Below are positions 51,767 through 61,138 of a stretch of DNA of 64,000 nt, piece by piece (positions within the stretch are counted from its first letter, which is position 1; each line of letters begins with the position of its first letter). The notes under the pieces were generated by a model. It searched no databases. It was not told the DNA's origin and saw only the letters and a list, made by a program, of their open reading frames with translations. The position numbers were made by a program, and so were the translations under genes. Source of the DNA: Acidovorax sp. T1 (GTDB lineage: Bacteria > Pseudomonadota > Gammaproteobacteria > Burkholderiales > Burkholderiaceae_C); the NCBI RefSeq assembly GCF_002176815.1, contig NZ_CP021648.1, positions 2,736,001 to 2,800,000 of the forward strand, given 5' to 3'.

Positions 51767-52723
51767 ATGTCGACCAATCTGCACCCCATGCTCAACGTGG
51801 CCATCAAGGCCGCACGCGCCGCCGGCGCCATCATCAACCGCGCGGCCCTGGACGTGGAATCAGTGCGGATCTCGCAAAAGCAGATCAACGACTTCGTGAC
51901 CGAAGTGGACCACGCGTCCGAAAAAATCATCATCGAGACGCTGCTCACGGCCTACCCCGGCCACGGCATCCTGGCCGAAGAATCGGGCAGCGAATACGGC
52001 GCCAAGGATTCCGAGTTTGTCTGGATCATCGACCCGCTGGACGGCACCACCAACTTCATCCACGGCTTTCCCGTCTATTGCGTCAGCATTGCGCTGGCCG
52101 TGCGCGGCAAGATTGAGCAGGCCGTCATTTACGACCCCTCGCGCAACGACCTGTTCACGTCCACCAAGGGCCGCGGCGCCTATCTGAACGAGCGCCGCAT
52201 CCGCGTGAGCAAGCGCACCCAGCTCAAGGACTGCCTGATCTCCACCGGCTTTCCCTTCCGCCCGGGCGACAACTTCAAGAACTACCTGAACATGATGAGC
52301 GACGTGATGCAGCGCACGGCCGGCCTGCGCCGCCCCGGCGCCGCCGCGCTCGACCTGGCCTATGTCGCCGCAGGCTTCACCGACGGTTTCTTTGAAACCG
52401 GCCTGTCGATCTGGGACGTGGCGGCCGGCTCGCTGCTGGTCACCGAAGCCGGTGGCCTGGTGGGCAATTTCACGGGCGAGGCCGACTTTCTGGAGCAGCG
52501 CGAATGCATGGCTGGCAGCCCGCGCATCTATGGCCAGTTGGTGCCGCTTCTGGGCAAATACAGCAAGTTCGCCAGCGCAGGCGACAAGGCCGCCGTGCGC
52601 CAGGCGGCTGAGGCAGACGCACCGGCAAACGCTGAGGCCGATGTGGCTGGGGATGTGGACGCCAACGCATCCGCAGCCATCCCACAGGCCGACGCCCCCA
52701 AGAGCGACAACGCGCCGTTCTAA
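51767..52723 (+). CDS. suhB: Inositol-1-monophosphatase family protein SuhB
   Basis: The 318-residue magnesium-dependent phosphatase has the metal-site motifs [25 protein letters not shown] and [16 protein letters not shown]. SuhB also acts in rRNA antitermination complexes in E. coli. The first 267 or so residues match the usual length. A further 50-residue Ala/Asp-rich tail ([20 protein letters not shown]) is unusual and probably disordered. The ATG at 51767 begins [20 protein letters not shown], a standard start. It is divergent from trmJ. Confidence 0.93.
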   Translation: MSTNLHPMLNVAIKAARAAGAIINRAALDVESVRISQKQINDFVTEVDHASEKIIIETLLTAYPGHGILAEESGSEYGAKDSEFVWIIDPLDGTTNFIHGFPVYCVSIALAVRGKIEQAVIYDPSRNDLFTSTKGRGAYLNERRIRVSKRTQLKDCLISTGFPFRPGDNFKNYLNMMSDVMQRTAGLRRPGAAALDLAYVAAGFTDGFFETGLSIWDVAAGSLLVTEAGGLVGNFTGEADFLEQRECMAGSPRIYGQLVPLLGKYSKFASAGDKAAVRQAAEADAPANAEADVAGDVDANASAAIPQADAPKSDNAPF

Positions 52724-52792
52724 CGCCGGACACGCATTCGCGTTCAATCACTCCATACCGTTCACGCTGAGCCCCCTCCCCCTGGAGCGGGA

Positions 52793-53419
52793 TCACGCAG
52801 GGTCCGGGTACTTCTGGGCGATGCGGCGAAAGTCTTCGGCGAGGTCTACAAAGGCGTCCACCATGTCGGGGGCGAAATGCGCGCCTTTGCCCCGGACGAT
52901 GATGCCGCAGGCCTGGTCGTGCGAGAAGGCGGGCTTGTAAACACGCTTGCTGATCAGCGCGTCATACACGTCGGCCACGGCCATGAGCCGGGCAGACACG
53001 GGAATGGCGTCCCCCGCCAGCCCCTCGGGGTAGCCTGAGCCATCCCACTTTTCCTGGTGGCTGTAGGCGATTTCCTTGGACACGCTGAGAAACGCCACGC
53101 GCATGCCCAGCCGGCGCTCCGCATCCTCAATGGCATTGCGGCCCAGCGTGGTGTGGGTTTTCATGATTTCAAACTCTTCCACCGTGAGCTTGCCGGGCTT
53201 GAGCAGGATATGGTCGGGAATGCTCAGATCGGGCGGCGCGCCAGACTGCGCAATCTTGAGCGCCTTCTCGCCATGATTGGCCACCTTGACCAGAAAATGC
53301 TCGCGCAGCAGGCTGCCCATCAGGGTGAGGTTTTCCGGTGTGTCGTCCACCACCAGCACCGTGGCGATGGGTTTTTCCACATACTGCGCGAGGCTGGAAT
53401 AAGAAGGCGCGTTTTCCAT
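52793..53419 (-). CDS. Internally deleted HD-GYP response regulator
   Basis: The 208-residue protein starts as a receiver (TVLVVDDTPENLTLMGSLL, acidic pair at 25-26). At residue 65 (PPDL) it jumps directly to IPDHILLKPGKLTVEEFE, the middle of an HD-GYP phosphodiesterase. The phospho-acceptor strand (normally PDLILLD), the rest of the receiver and the HD metal pair are missing. The GYP part (DGSGYPEGLAGDAIP) remains. Relatives are about 370 residues, so roughly 165 are lost, in frame. Catalysis and phosphorylation are not expected. GAGG precedes the ATG at 53419. It lies 22 bp after the hybrid kinase gene. Confidence 0.8.
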   Translation of the reverse strand: MENAPSYSSLAQYVEKPIATVLVVDDTPENLTLMGSLLREHFLVKVANHGEKALKIAQSGAPPDLSIPDHILLKPGKLTVEEFEIMKTHTTLGRNAIEDAERRLGMRVAFLSVSKEIAYSHQEKWDGSGYPEGLAGDAIPVSARLMAVADVYDALISKRVYKPAFSHDQACGIIVRGKGAHFAPDMVDAFVDLAEDFRRIAQKYPDPA

Positions 53420-53441
53420 GGTCTTTCCCTCAGGTGCGCGC

Positions 53442-56400
53442 TCAAGGCGGGGCATCCGTTGGCGGCGTTGGCACGGGGTTGATTGTGGCCAACATGTCCA
53501 GCGCCTTTTCAAAATCGTAATTGCCAGCATGTTCTGCAACCGTCCGAAAGGCATCGCCAAGCAACGCATCAAGCACAGTCACATTGTGTTTCAAATATTC
53601 AACCGCTGCTGGATCGTCCCGCGCCAGCAGGCTGCGCAGCTGCGCGAGCGTCTGGTGCGCCTCCTGGTGCGCCACCTGGGGCACCGGATTCGACGCAGAA
53701 GAGGCGCGTTGCTGCCACGCCTGCAGTCCTTCCAGCAACGGCTGCAGGTGAACGGCCAGCGTATCGACCCGCGCGTGCAATGCCGACACCGCGTCAGCCT
53801 GCCTCAACCCGTGTTCCAGCGCCTGCGCCGCATCGGAAACACCGGTGGCGCCGATGTTGGCGGCAACCGATCGCAAGGTGTGGGCCAGCCGCTCTGCCAG
53901 CGGCATCTGGCCCGCTGCCAGGGCCTCCCGCACCCGGTGCACCGCCAGGCCCTGCCCCGCGCAGAACCGGCGCAGCAGATCGGCATAGAGCGCCGGCTTG
54001 CCCAGCGCGCGCTGCAGGCCCAGGGCCGTATCGAGCCCCGGCACCGACAGTGAGGCTATCTGCTCGGACAGGGGCGCCGGTGCGGCCACACCCGGCGCTA
54101 CCCCACCGGCGCTGGCCGGTTGACCCAGCGCCGGGCGCGGGCGAATCCACCGCGCCAGCGCCGCCCACAGCACGGCCGGCTCGATGGGTTTGGCCACATG
54201 GTCGTTCATGCCGGCGGCAAAACACCGCTGGCGGTCGGCCTCCAGGGCATTGGCAGTCATGGCGACGATGGGCAGGCGGGCATGGCGCGGGTCGGCGCGC
54301 AGCCGCCGAGTGGCCGTTTCGCCGTCCATCACGGGCATCTGCATGTCCATCAGCACCACGTCGTAATGGGCGCTGTCCAGCTTTTCGATGGCGACCTGCC
54401 CGTTGTCTGCAACGTCCACCTCGAAACCGGCATCGCGCAGCAACTCCACCGCCACCAGCTGGTTGAGTTCGTTGTCCTCGACGAGCAACACACGCGCCCC
54501 CCGAATCGCCTCGGGCAACACATCGCTATCGGGTGCGGGGCCAGGCTCCTGGCGTTCAGCCAGTCCGGCGCCTTCCGTGGGATGCATCAAGGTGTCAAAA
54601 AGAACCGAGGCATTCACCGGCTTGATCAGCACGGCGTCGATGCCCTGCGCGCGCGCCGCGCGCATCACGTCTTCGCGCCCGTAGGCCGTGACCATCAGCA
54701 TCTGCGGCACCTGCGCCAGGCCCAGGCTGCGGATATGCCCCGCCAGCTCAATGCCGTCCATGCCTGGCATGTGCCAGTCCAGCAGCAGCAGCCCGAACGG
54801 CTTTTGCTGCTGCATGGCGGTGCGCAGCACGTCCAGGGCCTGGGCGCCCGAATGCGCCTGCTGCACCTCAAAGCCCATGGACTGCAGCATGTCCGACAGC
54901 ACCGTGGCGGCCGTGTGGTTGTCGTCCACCACCAGCACGCGGCGCCCGCGCATGCTGGTAGGCGGCTGCAGCCGGCGTGCCGGCGCCCCGCGCTCCAGCG
55001 GCAGCGTCACCCAGAAGGTCGAGCCCTTGCCCAACTCACTGCGCACGCCCACCTCGCCGCCCATCAGCTCGGCCAGGCTCTTGCAGATCGCCAAGCCCAG
55101 CCCGGTGCCGCCGTGGCGGCGCGTGGTGGACGGGTCGGCCTGCTGAAAACTCTGGAACAGTCGGCCCATCTGCTCGGGCGTGAGGCCGATGCCTGTGTCG
55201 CGCACCTCAAAGCGCAGCAGCACGCGCCGGGCATCCTGCTCGTGCACCCGCACGGCGATGCTGATCTCACCGTGGTCGGTGAACTTGACAGCGTTGTTGG
55301 AAAAGTTGATGAGAATCTGCCCCAGTCGCAGGGAGTCGCCCACCAGATTGGCGGGCACATCGGCGGCCACATCGCAGACCAGTTCCAGCCCTTTGGCGCC
55401 GGCCTTGTAGCCCACCACATCAGTGACGCCTTCGAGCAAGCGGTCGAGCACGAAGGGGTGCTTTTCCACCTCCAGCTTGCCCGCCTCGATCTTGGAGAAA
55501 TCGAGGATGTCGTTGATCACGCCCAGCAGGTGCTGGCCCGCCTGCTGGATCTTGCTCACATAGTCGTGTTGCCGGGCGTTCAGGCCCGACTTGAGTGCCA
55601 GGTGCGACATGCCGATGATGGCGTTCATGGGCGTGCGGATTTCATGGCTCATGTTGGCCAGAAAATTGGACTTGAGGGCCGCGTTTTCCTCTGCCATTTC
55701 CTTGGCCAGGCGCAGGTTTTGCTGTGCCTTCGTGCGGTCGGTGATGTCCACAAAGGTACCAATGGCGCCACCCTGCGAGCCGTCCGGACGCAAAAACCCG
55801 TGCAACCAAAAGAGCATGTGGTGCACGCTGCCGTCGGCGAAGGGCAGGTCCACATCCTTGTGCACCGATTGCGTTCCCGTCATCACCGCACCCGCATCCG
55901 CATCAAACCGGGCCCGCTCCGCCGCCGTCAGAAACTGCAGGTCCAGCACAGTCTTGCCGATCAGGTCTTCGCGGCGCACGCCAAAGGCCTCTTCGTAGGC
56001 CACGTTGAACCCGATGTACCGCCCCTGGGCGTCCTTGTAGAAAAGCGGCACCGGAATGGCATCGATCAGGGCCTGCTGAAAGCCCAGTTGCTCCGCCACC
56101 TGCGCTTCGAGCTGCTTCTGGTCGTGGATATCCACATTGACCCCGACCACGCGCACGGCCTTTCCGGCGGCGTCGCGGACAATGCGGGCGGCCTCCAGAA
56201 ACCAGCGCACCTCGCCATCGGGGCGCACGATGCGCCAGGAATTGCGCAGATAGGTTTCGGTGCCTGCCAGGCACTGATCAAAATAGGCACCGGCGCGCTC
56301 TCGGTCATCGGGATGCAGACAGGCCAGCCAGCCGGCACGCCCGTTGGGCTGGGTGCCCGCAGGCAAGCCAATCATTGCCACCAGTTTGTCCGACCAGACG

Positions 56401-58289
56401 ATGGCGTCGCTCGCCAGATCGATGTCGTACACGCCCACCTTGCCAGCCTCCTGGGCCAGCTCCAGCCGTTCGGCGGCCTCGCGCATGGCCACCTCGGCCT
56501 GCCGCGCCTCGCTGATGTCTTCAATCACCCAGATCGACGCCGACTGGCAGCCCTCCATCTGCACACCGCGCCCGGACAGGCGCGCAACATACGTGCTGCC
56601 GTCCAGCCGGTAGAGCGTGGCATCTTCCCGCAGCGCCTGCCCCTGAGCCAGCCGGGGCACCACGCGCGCGATGAACTGCTCGGAATGGTGGGGGCCGCCG
56701 AACAAGGTGGATACGCTCTGCCCCAGCAAACCCGCCACCGTGCCACGCATCAGCTCCACAAACGCCGGATTGAACTGTTTGAACCGGCCATCGCACACCA
56801 GCAAGATGGGTGGTGCGTTGTCAAAAATGGCCGTTTGCTGCTCCAGCAGCTCGTTGAGCAGGCGCTCGCGGCGCTGCAGCTCGGCCTGGGCCTGCATGCG
56901 CTCGGTGACATCTTCGTGCAAGCCCACCATGCCAATGCGTTTGCCCCGTTTGTCGAACACCGGCGAAAGCGTGGCCTCGTCGTGGTAGATGCTGCCGTCC
57001 CGCCGCCGATTGACGAACTGCCCCTGCCAGGAATGCCCCGACAGCAAGGTGGACCACATCTGCTGGTACGTTGCGGGCGCAGTCTGGCCGCTGGCAACGA
57101 TGGAGGGCTTTTTGCCGCGCACATCCCTCAGGGCATAACCAGTATTGCGCTCGTATTGCGGATTGACCCAGTCAATGCGCCCATCGCCATCGGTGATCAC
57201 CACGGCCACCGGGCTGCTCTCCAGCGCGGCGCCCAGCAGGTGAAACCGCTCGCCCGCCGCAGCCACACGCTGGCGGCTGACCAGCAGGTCCCGCACCATG
57301 AGGCCCAGAAGGCTCAGGATCACAAAGGCCACACCGCCCACCTGCAGGCGCAGGGGCAGCGGCGTCAAGGCACTGACATCGTCCAGCGCCAGCAGTTGCC
57401 AGTCTCCGCCGGGGTCTTTCCAGTCAAGGGGGTGCCGCGCTACCGCATGGGTCACACCATTGATTTCCACCTGGTCCGCATCGGGAGAAAACGGCAGCGC
57501 CGAGGCCACGCCGTTGTCAAAATGCTGCCCCATCTGCCGGGACGCGCGAACAGCATCAATGCGCGCCTGGGTCAGCGGCGGGGTCATGGCAAACAACCAT
57601 TCGGGCCGGGTCGCGGCAAAGGCCACACCCTGGGGGGACAACAGCAGCATGGGCAACCCGGCACTTGCGAGCTGCGCATCCACGGAGTCCAATCCCACCT
57701 TGGCCATCACCACACCAATGATGGTGCTGCTGAGCGAGTCGCTTTCGTACAGCGGCGCCGCGTAATACAGCCCGCGCTCTTTCGTGTTGCCGCCAATGGC
57801 GGCATACACATTCGCTGCGCCATGCACGGCCTGCTGGAAATAGGGGCGATACGCCAGATTGCCCCCCGTGAACCTGGACCCCGGGGTTTCATGGGCCACC
57901 ACGGTGCCATCATGCGACATCACATAGATGCCATCGATCAAAAACCGGCCGCGCGCCACCGCCAGCCGGTTCAATGCCGCGCTGTCGTCCGGCGCCAGCA
58001 CACCCATGGCTATGTCCTTGAGCAGTGGCTCGCTGAGCCCGAGCAGGGACACCGCCCCCAGCAACCCACCCCCTTGCACCTGCACCTTCAGTGCCTGCGC
58101 CGTCTGGTCCAGCAGCCGGGCGCGCTCCACACTGCGCTCTGACTCGCGCCAGCGCGCAGCCGCCTCCACCACCAGCCAGCTGCCCAGCAGCGCCACCGCC
58201 AGCACCAGCGCCCATCCCCGGGCCCAGCGGGCGTTGCGCTCCAGCACCCTCTCGAAAAAATGCGCGCCCTCGCCTATGCCGCGCATCAT
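53442..58289 (-). CDS. Hybrid sensor histidine kinase (PAS, HisKA, HATPase, two receivers, HPt)
   Basis: The 1615-residue membrane kinase has a transmembrane segment ([14 protein letters not shown]), a double-Cache-like periplasmic sensor and a second membrane segment near residue 325. Four PAS domains cover about residues 345-850. The H-box [14 protein letters not shown] has its His near residue 880, with [13 protein letters not shown] near 1064. Receiver aspartates lie near 1170 ([13 protein letters not shown]) and 1313 ([13 protein letters not shown]), and an HPt histidine near 1470 ([15 protein letters not shown]). A complete phosphorelay is encoded. ATG 58289 follows GGGAG. The adjacent HD-GYP remnant may once have been its output. 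Confidence 0.9.
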   Translation of the reverse strand: MMRGIGEGAHFFERVLERNARWARGWALVLAVALLGSWLVVEAAARWRESERSVERARLLDQTAQALKVQVQGGGLLGAVSLLGLSEPLLKDIAMGVLAPDDSAALNRLAVARGRFLIDGIYVMSHDGTVVAHETPGSRFTGGNLAYRPYFQQAVHGAANVYAAIGGNTKERGLYYAAPLYESDSLSSTIIGVVMAKVGLDSVDAQLASAGLPMLLLSPQGVAFAATRPEWLFAMTPPLTQARIDAVRASRQMGQHFDNGVASALPFSPDADQVEINGVTHAVARHPLDWKDPGGDWQLLALDDVSALTPLPLRLQVGGVAFVILSLLGLMVRDLLVSRQRVAAAGERFHLLGAALESSPVAVVITDGDGRIDWVNPQYERNTGYALRDVRGKKPSIVASGQTAPATYQQMWSTLLSGHSWQGQFVNRRRDGSIYHDEATLSPVFDKRGKRIGMVGLHEDVTERMQAQAELQRRERLLNELLEQQTAIFDNAPPILLVCDGRFKQFNPAFVELMRGTVAGLLGQSVSTLFGGPHHSEQFIARVVPRLAQGQALREDATLYRLDGSTYVARLSGRGVQMEGCQSASIWVIEDISEARQAEVAMREAAERLELAQEAGKVGVYDIDLASDAIVWSDKLVAMIGLPAGTQPNGRAGWLACLHPDDRERAGAYFDQCLAGTETYLRNSWRIVRPDGEVRWFLEAARIVRDAAGKAVRVVGVNVDIHDQKQLEAQVAEQLGFQQALIDAIPVPLFYKDAQGRYIGFNVAYEEAFGVRREDLIGKTVLDLQFLTAAERARFDADAGAVMTGTQSVHKDVDLPFADGSVHHMLFWLHGFLRPDGSQGGAIGTFVDITDRTKAQQNLRLAKEMAEENAALKSNFLANMSHEIRTPMNAIIGMSHLALKSGLNARQHDYVSKIQQAGQHLLGVINDILDFSKIEAGKLEVEKHPFVLDRLLEGVTDVVGYKAGAKGLELVCDVAADVPANLVGDSLRLGQILINFSNNAVKFTDHGEISIAVRVHEQDARRVLLRFEVRDTGIGLTPEQMGRLFQSFQQADPSTTRRHGGTGLGLAICKSLAELMGGEVGVRSELGKGSTFWVTLPLERGAPARRLQPPTSMRGRRVLVVDDNHTAATVLSDMLQSMGFEVQQAHSGAQALDVLRTAMQQQKPFGLLLLDWHMPGMDGIELAGHIRSLGLAQVPQMLMVTAYGREDVMRAARAQGIDAVLIKPVNASVLFDTLMHPTEGAGLAERQEPGPAPDSDVLPEAIRGARVLLVEDNELNQLVAVELLRDAGFEVDVADNGQVAIEKLDSAHYDVVLMDMQMPVMDGETATRRLRADPRHARLPIVAMTANALEADRQRCFAAGMNDHVAKPIEPAVLWAALARWIRPRPALGQPASAGGVAPGVAAPAPLSEQIASLSVPGLDTALGLQRALGKPALYADLLRRFCAGQGLAVHRVREALAAGQMPLAERLAHTLRSVAANIGATGVSDAAQALEHGLRQADAVSALHARVDTLAVHLQPLLEGLQAWQQRASSASNPVPQVAHQEAHQTLAQLRSLLARDDPAAVEYLKHNVTVLDALLGDAFRTVAEHAGNYDFEKALDMLATINPVPTPPTDAPP

Positions 58290-58328
58290 GCGCACTCTCC
58301 CGTCGACGCACGCTGGCGCGCCCGCGTT

Positions 58329-60863
58329 TCAATGCCCAGGGTGCAAATACGCATCGATGTTCTCCATGGGACCCGGCCGTCCAAACAAATAGCCCTGAAA
58401 CTCTGCGCAACCATGCAGGCGCAAAAACGCCAGTTGCCCTGTGGTCTCCACCCCTTCGGCCACCACCTCCAGGTCCAGGCTCTGGGCCAGCGCCAGGATG
58501 GTGCGCACGATGGTCGCATCATTGGGGTCGGTCAGCACGTCGCGCACAAAGCTCTGGTCGATCTTGACCTGGTCGATCGGCAGCCGCTTGAGGTAGCCCA
58601 GGCTGGAGTAGCCGGTGCCAAAGTCGTCAAGTGAAAACCCCACGCCTTCGCGCTGGAGCTGCTCCATGCGCGCAATGGTGTCTTCGATGTCGCCCAGCAG
58701 CAGGCTTTCGGTGAGTTCGAGCTTGAGCCTGGCCGGGTTGGCACCGCAGTCTGCCAGCGTTTGCAGCACGCCGCTCACAAAGCCGGGCTGGCGAAACTGG
58801 CGCGCGCTGACGTTGACGGCGATCGAGAGGTGGCGGGTTCCCTCGTGTTCACCCCAGCGCTGCAACTGTGCACACGCGGTCTGCAGCACGAACTGCCCCA
58901 GCGGCAAAATCAATCCGGTCTGCTCGGCCAGGGGAATGAACTCGGCGGGGCCGACCATGCCGCGCACCGGGTGGCACCAGCGCACCAGCGCCTCGACACC
59001 CACCAGGCGGGCGTGGTGGTCCACCACAGGCTGGTAGTGCACGCGCAGCTCGCCGCGCGCCAGGCCCTGGCGCAGGTCAGCCTCCAGGTTGGAGCGGGCG
59101 TTGACCGCGGCCTGCATGTCCAGGTCAAAGAATCGCTGGGTGTTGCGGCCTGCGGCCTTGGCCTGGTACATGGCCAGGTCTGCCCGCTTGAGCAATTCGT
59201 CCACCGACAGGCGCTCGTCTCCAAACAAGGTGATGCCAATGCTGGGGGTGCTGTAGTGTTGCTGGCCGCCCAGATCAAAGGGCTGGTTCAGGCTGGCCAG
59301 CAGCTTTTCGGCAACGGCTTCCGCATGGCTGGTGGCCTCGGACAAGCCGGGGCGAAGGGTTTCCAGCATGACGACGAATTCGTCGCCGCCAAAGCGGGCC
59401 ACGGTGTCGGTCTCGCGCACGCAGGCCGCCAGCCGCGCCGCCACCTGCGACAAGAGCTGGTCGCCCATGTCGTGCCCCAGGGTGTCGTTCAGGTACTTGA
59501 AATTATCCAGATCAATGAACAGCAGGGCGCCCAGCTGGCGCGTGCGCGCGCTGCCCGCCACCGCGCGCTGCAGCCGGTCGAGCAGCAGGCGCCGGTTGGG
59601 CAGGCCCGTGAGCGCGTCGTAAAACGCCAGGCGCTCTATCTCCTGCTCTGCGCGTTTGCGGTCGGTAATGTCCATGGTGAAGCCGTGGCACACGACCGAG
59701 CCATCGGCCTCTCGATGGGGAATGGCATTGGTGATATGCCAGCGCACGCTGCCGTCGGGCATGGCAACCCGGTATTCACACTGCAAGGGCACCAGATTGG
59801 GCAGCGAAGCCGCAACCGCTTGCCGCACGAGGGCAGCATCCTGGGGCAGCATGCTGCGCATCAGCACCTCATGGTCACGGACCACATCCTCGGGATTGAC
59901 GCCCATGAACTCGCGCACCGCGTCGCTGATGTATTGCATGCGACTGACACCGTCGGTGTGCAGCCGGTATTCGTAGATGAACCCCGGAATGCGGCTGGCA
60001 ATGCGCTGGATGAACAGCAACTGCTCGCGCAGCCGCTCTGCGGCGCGGCGCTCGTCGGTCACGTCCTGCACCACGCCCATCTCCACCCGCACGCCGTCGC
60101 CAGCCCGCGCGTGGCGCATGCGCGATCGCATCCAGCGGATCTCTCCGTCCGGGCGGCGCCAGCGGTATTCGACGTTGGTGCCCGCTCCCTGCTTGCGCGC
60201 CTGCTCGAAAACCTGCCGGTCCTCCGGCAGGATGCCGCTCAGCGCACGCTCAAGGCCCACCCACTCCTGGCGCTCAAACCCGGAGATATCACACAGACCG
60301 GGAGACCACAGCAGCACGGTTTCGCCCGGGTCTTCAATCTGCCGCCAATGGCCAGTGCGCGCCAGGCTCTCCATGGTGTTGAAGACATCGCTTTGCTCGT
60401 GCAGCTCACGGCGCGCGTCTTGCAGAGCGCGCTCGGATGCGGCCAGCGCGGCACGCAGGTTTTCGGCCTCGGAGACATCGTGCACCGTCACCATGATGCT
60501 GTTGCTGCCGACACTGGCCACACGGCGGGCCGACAACTCCCAGGCCAGCACCGGGCGCCCCGGCTCGCGCACGATCGGGCGGCACTCCAGCGGCACGCCC
60601 ACCCGCGCCACCGCGCACAGTTGCGCGACGATGCCCGTGCGCTGCAATGGGTCAAACACCTCTGCGGCATCGGTGCCGGGGCCGCGCACCGCGCCCAGCC
60701 CGGGCATGCGCCGCGCAGCCGCGTTCGCTGCCACCAGCACCAGGCGCACGCCTTCCAGCTGGAACTCCATCAGGGCCAGAGGCAGCATCTCGAAAAAAGG
60801 CTGCCAACGTGCGTGCACCCAGGGCGCCTGCGCGCCCTCGTCACCGGGTGCCAGAAAATCCAT
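58329..60863 (-). CDS. PAS-GGDEF-EAL cyclic-di-GMP signalling protein (cytoplasmic)
   Basis: The protein of about 844 residues lacks membrane segments. It has three PAS domains (about residues 25-140, 155-285 and 290-415), then GGDEF and EAL domains. The cyclase motif RFGGDEF has an I-site RETD five residues upstream. EAL (GVEALVRW) and DDFGTGYSSLGYL are intact, so both activities are plausible. The first ATG (60863) is used; GTG 60884 and TTG 60935 are alternatives without good ribosome-binding sites. It is 39 bp upstream of the hybrid kinase gene and probably co-transcribed with it. Confidence 0.88.
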   Translation of the reverse strand: MDFLAPGDEGAQAPWVHARWQPFFEMLPLALMEFQLEGVRLVLVAANAAARRMPGLGAVRGPGTDAAEVFDPLQRTGIVAQLCAVARVGVPLECRPIVREPGRPVLAWELSARRVASVGSNSIMVTVHDVSEAENLRAALAASERALQDARRELHEQSDVFNTMESLARTGHWRQIEDPGETVLLWSPGLCDISGFERQEWVGLERALSGILPEDRQVFEQARKQGAGTNVEYRWRRPDGEIRWMRSRMRHARAGDGVRVEMGVVQDVTDERRAAERLREQLLFIQRIASRIPGFIYEYRLHTDGVSRMQYISDAVREFMGVNPEDVVRDHEVLMRSMLPQDAALVRQAVAASLPNLVPLQCEYRVAMPDGSVRWHITNAIPHREADGSVVCHGFTMDITDRKRAEQEIERLAFYDALTGLPNRRLLLDRLQRAVAGSARTRQLGALLFIDLDNFKYLNDTLGHDMGDQLLSQVAARLAACVRETDTVARFGGDEFVVMLETLRPGLSEATSHAEAVAEKLLASLNQPFDLGGQQHYSTPSIGITLFGDERLSVDELLKRADLAMYQAKAAGRNTQRFFDLDMQAAVNARSNLEADLRQGLARGELRVHYQPVVDHHARLVGVEALVRWCHPVRGMVGPAEFIPLAEQTGLILPLGQFVLQTACAQLQRWGEHEGTRHLSIAVNVSARQFRQPGFVSGVLQTLADCGANPARLKLELTESLLLGDIEDTIARMEQLQREGVGFSLDDFGTGYSSLGYLKRLPIDQVKIDQSFVRDVLTDPNDATIVRTILALAQSLDLEVVAEGVETTGQLAFLRLHGCAEFQGYLFGRPGPMENIDAYLHPGH

Positions 60864-61138
60864 CAGCAGGTCAGGGGAATTCACGTTGGCGCAGAACTCG
60901 TTCGTAAAAAAAGGGGCCTCGCAGGCACGCGGCAAACAGGGCCGCCTACATTCTCTGCGCAGAATATGTCAAAACGTAACAATACCCCTGGCGATGACCG
61001 CGACACATGGAAACGCCAGGAACCGCCCCCTATGGCTGGGTCCATGCATCTGCCGAGGCATGGTGAGCTGAAACATACGGTTCAAAGATGCAAGTACGCT
61101 GCGCGCATTCGTGCCCGTGCTCGCTCATCTGCTGCAGG

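Noticed and set aside
54120..58142. A 1340-codon open frame on the plus strand, antisense to the hybrid kinase
   Set aside because: It is His/Gln/Gly-rich antisense of a gene with clear conserved domains on the other strand; long antisense frames are a GC-bias effect.
60936..61138. Gap between the DUF499 gene and the GGDEF/EAL gene as an att site or insertion boundary
   Set aside because: No direct repeat, tRNA end or integrase was seen; only ordinary intergenic sequence.
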